From Ostreococcus lucimarinus CCE9901 (lineage: Eukaryota; Chlorophyta; Mamiellophyceae; Mamiellales; Bathycoccaceae), in the NCBI RefSeq assembly GCF_000092065.1, contig NC_009358.1:124001-188000 (forward strand): a stretch of 64,000 nucleotides of DNA, in the 5' to 3' direction. Position numbers and translations under genes: made by a program. The notes below the pieces were generated by a model. That model searched no databases. It was not told the origin of the DNA and saw only the letters and a list, made by a program, of their open reading frames with translations. Shown piece after piece: positions 8,919 through 17,785 of this stretch; positions within the stretch are counted from its first letter, which is position 1; each line of letters begins with the position of its first letter.

Positions 8919-10499
8919 CTATTCTTCCTCTTCCTCTTCCTCTTCCTCTTCCTCTTCCTCATCCTTCTCCTCTTCATCTAGACGCCGCGACGCTCTGTCC
9001 GCGGCTTCGCGCCAACGAATGGCGAACGGCACGCCCCACGCGCCCGTAAAACAGATCACTAAATTCCACATCAAATGGAGCACGCTGCTCACGATTATGC
9101 CGGTCCAAATCCCGACCAAACCGAGCTTGGGGCGACCGATGGCGAGATACGCGGCGAGGGGTAAGCCGATGACCCAGTACGACACGATCAAAATCGGCGT
9201 GGTTACCCCTTGGTACCCGGCGCCGACTATGATCCCCGCGGTGGCGACTTGTACGGCGTCGATGACTATGAACCACGTGAGCGTGGGCACCAACGCGTCG
9301 AGCCTTTCGACGACGGCTTTGTCATTCGTGTACACGGCGAATACCGCGTCCGCATTCGCGTAAAACACCATCGCGCACACGAGGGCGAACGAAAATGACA
9401 ACGCCGCCGTGCTCGCCGCGAGCGTCGCCGCGTCTCGCGTTTTCCCGGCGCCGACGGCGTTCCCAACGCTCGTGGACGCCCCTCTCGACCACACGCACGC
9501 CCACGAGTAAAAGAAAAAGTACGTGTTGGACAAGAACGCCTGCGCGTCGAGCTCGAGCGTGGGATCGGCGCACAGCCCCGCGAGCGCGGTGTTGAAATCC
9601 CAGCTCCACCATTCGATGCATTGCATCCCCATCCCTGGAATCGCCAAGCGCAAATACCCCCACCAGTCTCGAAACGCGTCTGGAAACACGCGCACGTTCT
9701 TCAGCGTGCCTCGCAGCGTCTCCGACGTCGCGAAACCCACGGCGTACATGCTAAACGTCCCGATGTCGACGAGCGTCAACCCAATCGCCGCGCCCTCGAG
9801 ATTTCTAAACTTCCGAATGCAGAAAAACGGCGCTATAAATTTCAACGGCGTCGTGCACACGCTCAGCGCCGCCACCCGACGACTCCGTTTCATCGCCAGC
9901 ATCGTCTTCAGCATCACGCACGTCGCGCACTGCAAAAACAATCCCGGTACGCGCCACCTCGCGAACCGTTCCACGCGTTCCGCCGTCTCCGCGTCGACGC
10001 CCGCGACGCGCAAAATCGTCCCGCTCTTCCACCACGTCAAACTCCCCGGCGCCCACGCCAGCGTCCACAGCACCGCCATCCCTCGCGCGAACGTCTCTCC
10101 GACGACGTCGATTCGTCCCATCCCGTTCGCCTGCGCGCTGATCGTGTCCACGCCAGATCCGAGTCCCCAGACCGCCGCGTGTCCCGTCACCGACGTCACG
10201 ACGTTGCCCAGTCCGAACGCCGCCGTCGCGCGCGCGCCCGAAACCCTAGACACCAGCGACAGCTGAAACGCCGTCGACAGCGACGTGGAGACGTACTGGA
10301 ATATCAGCGGCGCGCCGAGCGCGGCGACCGTCGCCGTCGCGCGCGCGCGCGTCAATCTTTTCGCTCGGTACGCCTCCGCCTCGTCGTCGTCGTCATCGTC
10401 GCGCTCGTCGCGCGCGTCGTCGTCGAGCGGCGCCGACGTCGACGCGACGTCGTCGAGCAGCGCGTCTCGAAGCCCCGCGTCGCGGCGCGCGCGTCGCAT
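8919..10499 (-). CDS. MATE family multidrug/toxin extrusion transporter, plant DTX-like
   Basis: A 526-residue membrane protein of the MATE/DTX family, which exports organic cations, flavonoids or organic acids by H+ or Na+ antiport. After an acidic N-terminal tail (~55 residues) about twelve hydrophobic segments follow in two six-helix halves. Family signatures are visible in the first half (LGAPLIFQYVSTSL, ISAQANGMG in place of the usual QAxGA) and the second (SWDFNTALAG, VGNAVGAGK). The C-terminus ends in thirteen consecutive glutamates encoded by a CTC/TTC repeat, which is odd for a transporter tail and possibly length-variable. It is divergent from the KH-domain gene with an 86-base gap. 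Substrate cannot be predicted. Confidence 0.9.
   Translation of the reverse strand: MRRARRDAGLRDALLDDVASTSAPLDDDARDERDDDDDDEAEAYRAKRLTRARATATVAALGAPLIFQYVSTSLSTAFQLSLVSRVSGARATAAFGLGNVVTSVTGHAAVWGLGSGVDTISAQANGMGRIDVVGETFARGMAVLWTLAWAPGSLTWWKSGTILRVAGVDAETAERVERFARWRVPGLFLQCATCVMLKTMLAMKRSRRVAALSVCTTPLKFIAPFFCIRKFRNLEGAAIGLTLVDIGTFSMYAVGFATSETLRGTLKNVRVFPDAFRDWWGYLRLAIPGMGMQCIEWWSWDFNTALAGLCADPTLELDAQAFLSNTYFFFYSWACVWSRGASTSVGNAVGAGKTRDAATLAASTAALSFSFALVCAMVFYANADAVFAVYTNDKAVVERLDALVPTLTWFIVIDAVQVATAGIIVGAGYQGVTTPILIVSYWVIGLPLAAYLAIGRPKLGLVGIWTGIIVSSVLHLMWNLVICFTGAWGVPFAIRWREAADRASRRLDEEEKDEEEEEEEEEEEEE
8922..8960 (-). repeat. Trinucleotide run encoding C-terminal poly-Glu
   Basis: An uninterrupted GAA/GAG tract of thirteen codons immediately before the stop of the MATE gene. 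Largely alternating hexanucleotide composition makes it a candidate for slippage and length polymorphism. Confidence 0.85.
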
Positions 10500-10585
10500 C
10501 GCGCGCGCGCGGCGGTGTGATGCGATGCGAGTCCCGTCGGGGACACATCGCGACGCGCCGCGCGACGCCGGCGACGCGCGCGGGC

Positions 10586-11509
10586 ATGAGCCTCTTCTAC
10601 GGCGCCGCGGACGTCGAGTCGACGTCGTCGTCGAGCGACGACGACGGCGCGCGCGACGCCGGCGCGCGCGACGACGCGACGACGACGGCGAAAGATGCGC
10701 ATCGCGTCGCGCGGCGACCGACGACGACGACGGCGCTGCCGCGCGCGGCGGACGTGATGACGGCGCTGGACGGCGACGACGACGAGGCGACGCGGGCGAC
10801 GGTGATGCGCGGGACGACGGCGCGCGGGATGGCGCGCGCGGTGGCGGACGCGCTGCGGGAGACGCGGCGCGACGCGTACTACGCGGAGACGGCGAGGGAG
10901 GACGGCGCGAAGGACGCGGCGACGATACGGGTCGACGCGCGCAGGGTGATGATCGTGGAACAACGCGTCGCGGTGCGGTTGATGACGAAGACGTCGAACG
11001 GGGTGCTGGAGGCGGTGGCGGCGACGGGGGCGCGGGCGACGACGACGGAGGCGTCGGCGGAGGAGGATTTTGACGAGCGAGAGAAACGAAGGATCGCGAT
11101 CACGGGACCGCCGGAGAGCGTGCAAAAGTGCGTTGAGTTGATAGAATCGCTCGTGCGCGAGACGGAGAATCGAACGTCGAAGCGGTTCTTTTGTCCAAAG
11201 GCGTATTTGGGAGCGTTCATCGGACGCGGGTACGGGCACGTGCACAAGATTGAGGGCGTTTCAAAATGTAAAATCGTGATATCTGACGAGGACAAGGTGC
11301 ACGAAGGGAACGAACACTCGGTGGTGCGCGCGATTGAGGTCACGGGGACGCCGATGCAGGTGAGTTTGGGGTACAAACTCGCGTTGCAGACGTTGGACGA
11401 GGCTTTGGCGTCCGCGCCGGACGCCGAAGAGCTCAAAGCAGAGTTGAAAGAAACGAGCGGTGGGTTTGATTTAGACGCCGAACGCGCGAAGAAAAAAGCA
11501 AAGAACTAG
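10586..11509 (+). CDS. KH-domain RNA-binding protein
   Basis: A 307-residue protein with two KH-like units. The second is clear: FFCPKAYLGAFIGRGYGHVHK, with GRGYG providing the GxxG-type nucleic-acid loop, then the KCKIVIS strand and an RAIEVTG strand followed by the last helix. The first unit retains the RIAITGPPESVQKCVELI strand-helix ending but has no recognisable GxxG, so it may be structural. The N-terminal ~90 residues are Asp/Ala/Arg-rich. An in-frame ATG exists at 10517 but lies 18 bases from the divergent MATE start, so I prefer MSLFYGA at 10586. The protein resembles no named family that I can place. An RNA-binding regulatory role is inferred from the KH fold only. Confidence 0.8.
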   Translation: MSLFYGAADVESTSSSSDDDGARDAGARDDATTTAKDAHRVARRPTTTTALPRAADVMTALDGDDDEATRATVMRGTTARGMARAVADALRETRRDAYYAETAREDGAKDAATIRVDARRVMIVEQRVAVRLMTKTSNGVLEAVAATGARATTTEASAEEDFDEREKRRIAITGPPESVQKCVELIESLVRETENRTSKRFFCPKAYLGAFIGRGYGHVHKIEGVSKCKIVISDEDKVHEGNEHSVVRAIEVTGTPMQVSLGYKLALQTLDEALASAPDAEELKAELKETSGGFDLDAERAKKKAKN

Positions 11510-11561
11510 AAGGAACGAAGAGAGAGTAGCTAGAATCTAGGTAGTATTACAGTTTCCGGTG

Positions 11562-14500
11562 TTATCGAAGGTCGCCCGTGTCCCAAATCCCCGTGCGCTC
11601 GTTGCGTAAATTTGCAATGTTTCGATCGAAATCCCATCGCGCGCGTGATTCCCGCGAACCGTCGGCGTCGTTATACTCGATCTCTACGAAATCTTGCGCG
11701 GGAATCGTCGACGTAAGCGGTGTTTGTCGTACGCTCGTCGGCTCGAGCGACCTCGCACTCAGCGTCGGTTCCAAAGATGCAGAGGCGACGGTGAACGCAG
11801 TCTTGCGCCCGACGGTGTCCGAGACGTCGAAGTCGGTGAACTCGCTTAGGTGCGGTGTCGCATTTTCGTCGTGCGATGCGCGCGTTTCACCACCGCTGGA
11901 AACTTCGCTTACCACACTCACTGCTTCTTCGCCGTCGTCGTCTTCGGGAATGTCAGCCGGAGGCCAAAACACACCCATGACGTCGACTTCGCCAAACGCT
12001 TCGTCGATGATGAAATATCCATCCTTGATGGCGTTTTGAAGTTTATTTACGAGTATTTCCAAAGGACCACCTTCATTGCTACCGTCACGTCGTTCTGTGA
12101 TGCGGACGGTGACGGTATCTGCGATGTCATCCGTGCGCGCCACGCGCACTCTGTTGACGTCGACGCCGAGCTCGACGGCGATTTCTTTGCAGAAAAAGAG
12201 TTGCGTCGCGTGAGACTTGAACTTTGCCACGGGCATGTGCGTCATGACCTCGATGTCTACGTGGGTTATGTGCGACTTCGTGCGCGACGTAGGCTGATGC
12301 TTTTTTGTACGGCGTATGCCGAACACGTCGACTTCGGCTGGAGCTAGTACCGCAGGCGGCGGCTCAATGTTCGCCTTTGCCATCGGAACGATAGTCTGTG
12401 CCTTAGGCGCGATCGACATGGCCATTTTCGCCGCCGTGCGCCATGAAACTTTCACTTTTTCTTCTTCACTCTCCTTGAGCGCGAGTAAACCGCCACCAGA
12501 TGCTTCTATCACCTTGTGTCGCGGCGGCGCTTGCGGCAACGCGGCCCAATCCTCGAGCGAGCCCGCGACGAAGTAACGTAAGCACGCCCACGCGCCACCA
12601 GCGGCGCCTTGCATCGCTTTGAGTTGTTCTGCCGTCAAATCGTACGTTTCGGATGATTCCATCTTGTCGCTGCACGAAACTTCGCACTCAAATTGATGCT
12701 CATACTTGATCATGCGCAACAAACTCACGTTTTCTTCGAGGGAGTAGTCGAGAGTCAAGAAGTCGAGACGTTTGCCTCGCCACTGCTGCAAGCCGAGAAT
12801 CTCGTTGAGACCTTTGAGGAATAACGCAATGTCACCAGTCTGCATCACTGTTCTCTTGTCCATGATCACGTCGTCGCCCAAGCGCACACCGCCCGGGAAT
12901 GTTGGCGCGATGACGGCGACGCGCTCTACAGGTTGCAAGCCACTGGCTGTCGATAGTCTCTCCTTAGCCTTCGCGATGAGCTTTCTACAAAGCATCGCAC
13001 TGTTGACGTCGTGCTCGTACAAGATAACGCACGTGTCGTCGAGCGCACATGCTTCCAGGCGTTCGGGAAACTTCATCGCGTCTGAGATAAACACGAGAGA
13101 TTCGTACACGCGTGTGGTGTTCGAACGCTTCATCTTTGGCGGCTGCGGCTCGACGTCTGCGGTCGCGACGATCGGGTTCAACGTCTGTTTTGTCGTCGCG
13201 GGTTTCGAACTCTTGCCATCGTCTGTTGTCGCCGCCAGTTGTATCTTTGCCAGTGCAATCTTCATGAGCTGATGTTCGACGGTGTTTGGCGTGAATTCCT
13301 CTGGCACGTCTGCGTCGTCCAACTCGTCGAGTTCCGCAAGTGCCATACTCAGATTGAACATTTGCGTTTTGGACAAAGCCGAACTGTCTGCGCACGCGCG
13401 TGTGCGCTGATAATATTTCATGCAATCCTCGATTCGACCTTGAGAGAGTCGAGTAAGCGTGAGATTGTACAGCGCCGGATAGTAACTCGGATTAATCGTC
13501 AACGCCAGCCTGAGTTGCTCGTTGCACGCGCTCAATAGTCCCTTGCACCAATCGAGCATGGCCAAGTTCGTCAACGCCTCGACGTTGCCCGGATCAACTT
13601 CCAACGCATTAAGGTAATTCGCCCCGGAGCGCTGGAAGTCGCCTCGCCTGAAGGCCAAGTTCCCGAGCTTAACTTGCGACGGAGCGTGCTTGGCGTCGAG
13701 GTTCAACGTCTGTTCAAAGTGATATTCGGCTTTCTTCCATTGTCCAAGCTTAACGTACAACAGCGCGAGGGCGTACGTCGCGCGTGAATCATTCGGACGG
13801 CAGTCGACGGCGCGTTTCATCCATTCTTTTGCCTCACCCACAGAACCAATGGAGTCGATGACGATTGCGAGATTGTACAAAGCCTTGAAGTAATTCGGTT
13901 CACGATCGAGCGCGGCGAGATAGCTCACGCGCGCGCTCGCCGCATCGCCCGCCAAGAAGTGCGCGTTGCCGATGTTGAAGTGCGCGACCGCGCTCACCGG
14001 ATCGCGACGAATTGCCATCGCGTACACCGTGCTCGCCTTTGCGAGCTTGCCTTGAGCGAGGAAAATATTGCCGAGCGTAATCTGCCGCTGCGCTGTCAGG
14101 GTAAGACTTGCACTCCGTTGCGCAAACGCGTGCGCATACTCGGTATCACCGGCGAATGCGCGACAGATGGCCAAGCCGTGCATGATATCGGCGTTTCCCG
14201 GATTCCTCTCTGCCATTCGCGCGTAAATTTCTTCGGCTTCTTCGATACCACCTCTTCGAAAGCAATCGATAGCATAGCGCAAGTCTTCGTCTTCAAATTC
14301 CTTTATGGTGCCGCGAGACGCCGCCGTGTTTTCCATCAACGGTGTGATAGCGTCCACGAAAGATTCGTTTTCGGCGTACTGAAGTGTGAGCTTTTCCCGA
14401 GCCCATATCCGTCTAGAAATTATCCAAAGAATTATGCCGTACACGGAGAGAGCGATGCCTCCCACGGTCCACGACGTCTTGTCGGCTTCGCGCACTCCGA

Positions 14501-17462
14501 GCGGTGGCGGCGGTAGTGGAGGAAGCTCGTACGTGCCGTCGGGGATGCACCGCACGCCATCAATGGCTTCCTGCACCTCTACGCTCAAAACACCGTCAGC
14601 ACGCATGCGAGGCGTTTCCCCGACCCACGCAGGAGCGCCACTAACGAATCCCGATGGACACGCCACGCACGCGACGGATCCAAACGACCCCGCGAAGAAA
14701 TTATCTTGACATTGCACGCAAGACGTCATGCCGCTCGCGGGTTGAATCGTCCCGCGCGGGCACAGAGCACACTCCAACGCTCCTGTTAGTGGTGCCACTG
14801 TGCCGGGCACACACGTGGGGCAACCCGTCGATCCACGAAAGCCAGTCGCCGTGCCCGCACCGCACGTCAAACACTGCGCAGCGTTCGTCGTCGTGGAATA
14901 CGAGCCCGGATTGCACAAAGAACACTCTCGCACTGCGGCGCTCGCGGATGAACTCACGTATGAGCCCGCTGCGCAATCAACTGACGGTAATGACAAAGGC
15001 ACTGCGCCTACGTTCAGCGTACTCGCCGTCACGGCGTCCGAAATCTTCGTCACCGCTTGCGAGAGGTACGTTTGATTCCAGTCGCCGCCGTAACTCGTTG
15101 GCAACATCGCGAGCGAATTGATCGTAAACACAACGATCACCGAGCCTTGTTTGATTCCCAGGATTTCAACATCGTTTGCGGTTGTTCCGTCACTCAGTGC
15201 GCTCGCTATACCAGTTTTGAACGCGGTCGCGTCGGTCTCCGTCCAACCTTCGACGTTTCCTTGTAATCGCAAAGAAATCTCAGGGACGTTGATCGTCACG
15301 TTGAGCGGCGGCAGCGACGGCGGCGATGGCGGCGGTGGTGATGGTGGAGGAGAGGGTGGTGGGTTCGGTGGCGGTGGGGCAAGTCCACAAGACGTCTGCC
15401 CGACGTCACCGAAAGTTCCAGAACCGCTCGCACACGGCGTCGGCGTGACGGTGCCTGCGTTGGGACAGCTGGTGTCCACCGGGCACAATACGCACGTGCT
15501 CGAATCGCTCGCCGCAGTCGCCGTGCTGTACATTCCGGCAGGACACTTAGTACAGTCCTCGTCCGAGACCGCGGCGGTCGTGAGCCCGAACGTTCCAGCA
15601 GGACACGAGCTGCAAGCACTGACACTGCCCAAGCTGTACGTCCCCTTCGCGCAGTCGTACTGCGCCGTCGCCGAACTCGTGTCGTTGCAATACCGCCCTG
15701 GTGGGCAGAACGAGCAATGTGTCTGACCACCTTCACTGAACGTCCCGGGCGCACAATCGGCATTACCACTACCGTCCGTCGCAGGGCATTGTTTGCCGAC
15801 TTCGCACCTCGTGCACGCGCTCACGGCGCCTCCGTAACTATAAAATCCTAACGCGCAGTTCAGCTGTATGTCCTGCGTTGTATCCGTGCAGTAGCGCCCT
15901 GGATCACACTCAGTACACGCTGCAGCTCTCCCTAAACTGAACGTTCCCGCTTGGCACTGCGTCTGATCACCCGGAAGCGGCGTGGGACACGCCGATCCCG
16001 CGGTACAATTTGAGCACGCCTGCGCGCCTGCGTAAGACTGCGTGCCGATCGGACACAAAGCCGGAGCGGACGCTCCATCGGCGCACGAGTAGCCTTCAGG
16101 ACACGTTACACATCCTGCGCCGGACGCCGCCGCGGTCGGCTGCCGAAGTGGGTCGGTGTCGTTGTAAGGCCTCGCAAACGCAACGGCGACATCCTTGAGA
16201 GCCCAGCCGCTGTAGGTGCCCGCGCCGCACTCCTGGTACGCAGTGAGCCCTTCGGTCGGGCACGACTTACCCACCGGGCACGTTAGACAGCTTCCTGACG
16301 CAGAGCTGGGCTGGTACGTGCCGATATCACACAGTTCGCAAGACGTCGATCCCTCCTCTGCGTACGATCCAGCGGGACACGCCGAAGGCGTAATTCTTTC
16401 CGCAGTCGACTCGCACTTGTAACCAGCCGGACATGGCAAGCACGACGTACTTCCCACAGTAGCCGCATATGTCCCGGCCAAACAAGGCGAGCACGTCGAA
16501 CTTCCCTCGGCTGCCGCCGACCCCGCGGCGCAAATCTCCGGCGTCACCGTGCCCGGCGATTCACACTTGTAGCCCGCCGTACAGCTTGTGCAAGTCGCTG
16601 ACGCCGCCGACGCCGCGAACGTGCCAGCATCACACGTCGAACATTCGAGCGATCCCTGCGCGGACGATGTACCCGCGAGACAGGGCTGCGGCGTGATTGT
16701 CGCCGCGCTCGCACACTTGTAGCCCGCCGGACACGGCGCGCACGATCCTCCCGCGGCGCCGTTGTACTCTCCCGCCGGACACGGCACCGCGATCGACGTC
16801 TTCAACAATTCACACTCCGTACCCGCCGGACACTGCGAGCACGACGACTGCTTTCCCTCGAAAACGCACGTCACAGTCGTTCCCTCGTTGTCCAATCCCG
16901 CACCGTTATTCGTCACCTCCCCGCACCCCGACACGAATCCGTCCGCTTGCCCAGCCGTCTCGCACACCATCCCGATCGTGCCCGTCGGGCTCACTGACGG
17001 CGCGCACGTCAACGTCATCGTCCCCGAATCCGGCAGCGGGATCACGCACGTCGCCGCTTGCTCTTTAAAAAAGCTCAACCCGCCCTCCGCGTACGCGCAC
17101 GTCGCCGCGATTTTCGACCCGTCCAGCCCGTGACTCGCCTGATACGCCTCCTGCAGCGCCGTCACCCAATTCGCCTCATCTATCGCGTTCCCCGCGCAAT
17201 CCGTGGCGACGTCCCACTGGCACACCGCGTTCGCGCCCGTGGCGTAATTTCCGACGCCGCAGTCGGCGCACGACGTCGCCGTCCCGTCGCCGCTCGTCCC
17301 CGCCGCGCAGTCCGCGCACGCGCCGTCATCGATGAACTGTCCCGCCGCGCACGTCTGCGCGGACGCGGGCGTTATCAACGCCGTCGCCGACAGCGCGAGG
17401 AGCGTCGCGAGCGTCAGCGCGCGCCGCACGCGCGCGAAACGAGGCCGCGGCTCTTTCGGCAT
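11562..17462 (-). CDS. Giant type I membrane protein: Cys-rich (GCC2/GCC3-like) ectodomain, SEA-like module, TM helix, cytosolic TPRs
   Basis: A 1966-residue protein. The ATG at 17462 gives a clean signal peptide (basic start, LTLATLLALSATALITPASAQ-like core), so it is preferred to the longer start at 17549. Residues ~27-690 contain about fifteen ephrin-receptor-like/GCC2_GCC3 Cys repeats with the CPAGYKC pattern. A PPPSPPPP linker (~694-722) leads to a SEA-like segment with EILGIKQGSVIVVF (~718-830), then two or three more Cys repeats. One transmembrane helix lies at ~990-1012. Inside the cell follow at least nine TPR units (~1057-1400; for example AVAHFNIGNAHFLAGD), then a Rossmann-like block (~1450-1590) and an acidic C-terminus. 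The layout suggests a surface sensor or scaffold. The function is unknown; similar domain mixes are typical of unicellular green algae. Confidence 0.85.
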   Translation of the reverse strand: MPKEPRPRFARVRRALTLATLLALSATALITPASAQTCAAGQFIDDGACADCAAGTSGDGTATSCADCGVGNYATGANAVCQWDVATDCAGNAIDEANWVTALQEAYQASHGLDGSKIAATCAYAEGGLSFFKEQAATCVIPLPDSGTMTLTCAPSVSPTGTIGMVCETAGQADGFVSGCGEVTNNGAGLDNEGTTVTCVFEGKQSSCSQCPAGTECELLKTSIAVPCPAGEYNGAAGGSCAPCPAGYKCASAATITPQPCLAGTSSAQGSLECSTCDAGTFAASAASATCTSCTAGYKCESPGTVTPEICAAGSAAAEGSSTCSPCLAGTYAATVGSTSCLPCPAGYKCESTAERITPSACPAGSYAEEGSTSCELCDIGTYQPSSASGSCLTCPVGKSCPTEGLTAYQECGAGTYSGWALKDVAVAFARPYNDTDPLRQPTAAASGAGCVTCPEGYSCADGASAPALCPIGTQSYAGAQACSNCTAGSACPTPLPGDQTQCQAGTFSLGRAAACTECDPGRYCTDTTQDIQLNCALGFYSYGGAVSACTRCEVGKQCPATDGSGNADCAPGTFSEGGQTHCSFCPPGRYCNDTSSATAQYDCAKGTYSLGSVSACSSCPAGTFGLTTAAVSDEDCTKCPAGMYSTATAASDSSTCVLCPVDTSCPNAGTVTPTPCASGSGTFGDVGQTSCGLAPPPPNPPPSPPPSPPPPSPPSLPPLNVTINVPEISLRLQGNVEGWTETDATAFKTGIASALSDGTTANDVEILGIKQGSVIVVFTINSLAMLPTSYGGDWNQTYLSQAVTKISDAVTASTLNVGAVPLSLPSVDCAAGSYVSSSASAAVRECSLCNPGSYSTTTNAAQCLTCGAGTATGFRGSTGCPTCVPGTVAPLTGALECALCPRGTIQPASGMTSCVQCQDNFFAGSFGSVACVACPSGFVSGAPAWVGETPRMRADGVLSVEVQEAIDGVRCIPDGTYELPPLPPPPLGVREADKTSWTVGGIALSVYGIILWIISRRIWAREKLTLQYAENESFVDAITPLMENTAASRGTIKEFEDEDLRYAIDCFRRGGIEEAEEIYARMAERNPGNADIMHGLAICRAFAGDTEYAHAFAQRSASLTLTAQRQITLGNIFLAQGKLAKASTVYAMAIRRDPVSAVAHFNIGNAHFLAGDAASARVSYLAALDREPNYFKALYNLAIVIDSIGSVGEAKEWMKRAVDCRPNDSRATYALALLYVKLGQWKKAEYHFEQTLNLDAKHAPSQVKLGNLAFRRGDFQRSGANYLNALEVDPGNVEALTNLAMLDWCKGLLSACNEQLRLALTINPSYYPALYNLTLTRLSQGRIEDCMKYYQRTRACADSSALSKTQMFNLSMALAELDELDDADVPEEFTPNTVEHQLMKIALAKIQLAATTDDGKSSKPATTKQTLNPIVATADVEPQPPKMKRSNTTRVYESLVFISDAMKFPERLEACALDDTCVILYEHDVNSAMLCRKLIAKAKERLSTASGLQPVERVAVIAPTFPGGVRLGDDVIMDKRTVMQTGDIALFLKGLNEILGLQQWRGKRLDFLTLDYSLEENVSLLRMIKYEHQFECEVSCSDKMESSETYDLTAEQLKAMQGAAGGAWACLRYFVAGSLEDWAALPQAPPRHKVIEASGGGLLALKESEEEKVKVSWRTAAKMAMSIAPKAQTIVPMAKANIEPPPAVLAPAEVDVFGIRRTKKHQPTSRTKSHITHVDIEVMTHMPVAKFKSHATQLFFCKEIAVELGVDVNRVRVARTDDIADTVTVRITERRDGSNEGGPLEILVNKLQNAIKDGYFIIDEAFGEVDVMGVFWPPADIPEDDDGEEAVSVVSEVSSGGETRASHDENATPHLSEFTDFDVSDTVGRKTAFTVASASLEPTLSARSLEPTSVRQTPLTSTIPAQDFVEIEYNDADGSRESRARWDFDRNIANLRNERTGIWDTGDLR

Positions 17463-17785
17463 TTCGCAACGCGTCGACGGTTTCGTCTCTACGCGTCGCC
17501 GACGATCGACGACATGCGCCCGTCGCGCGTGTGCGCGCCCGCGACGCACGTTTCTCTCGCGGGCGTCGCGGACGCGCGCGTGGGGGCGGTGCGCGCGATG
17601 TAAACTGACGCGATGGGGCCGCGGGCATCGTCCCCCTCAACCGTCCGGGCGGCGCGACGGCGGCTCGATTCGACGGATGGATTCGATTCGCGGCGTCGCG
17701 CGTCGACGGACTCGTCTCTACGGATTTTTTGGATGGATTCGTTCGTTAAATAATGCACGCGGGCCGAAGATGCGCGCGCGCCGGG
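17463..17785. other. Intergenic, 323 bases: DHQS II 3' end and promoter of the Cys-rich/TPR gene
   Basis: Both flanking genes are on the minus strand. The half near 17720-17757 is AT-rich (gattttttggatgg, cgttaaataatg) against a GC-rich background and probably holds the 3' untranslated region of the DHQS II gene. The rest is GC-rich, and I see no other gene in it. Confidence 0.5.

Noticed and set aside
9523-10520. Long plus-strand frames opposite the first MATE gene
   Set aside because: Their Arg/His/Pro-rich translations are antisense shadows of a clearly recognised membrane protein; no domain sequence.
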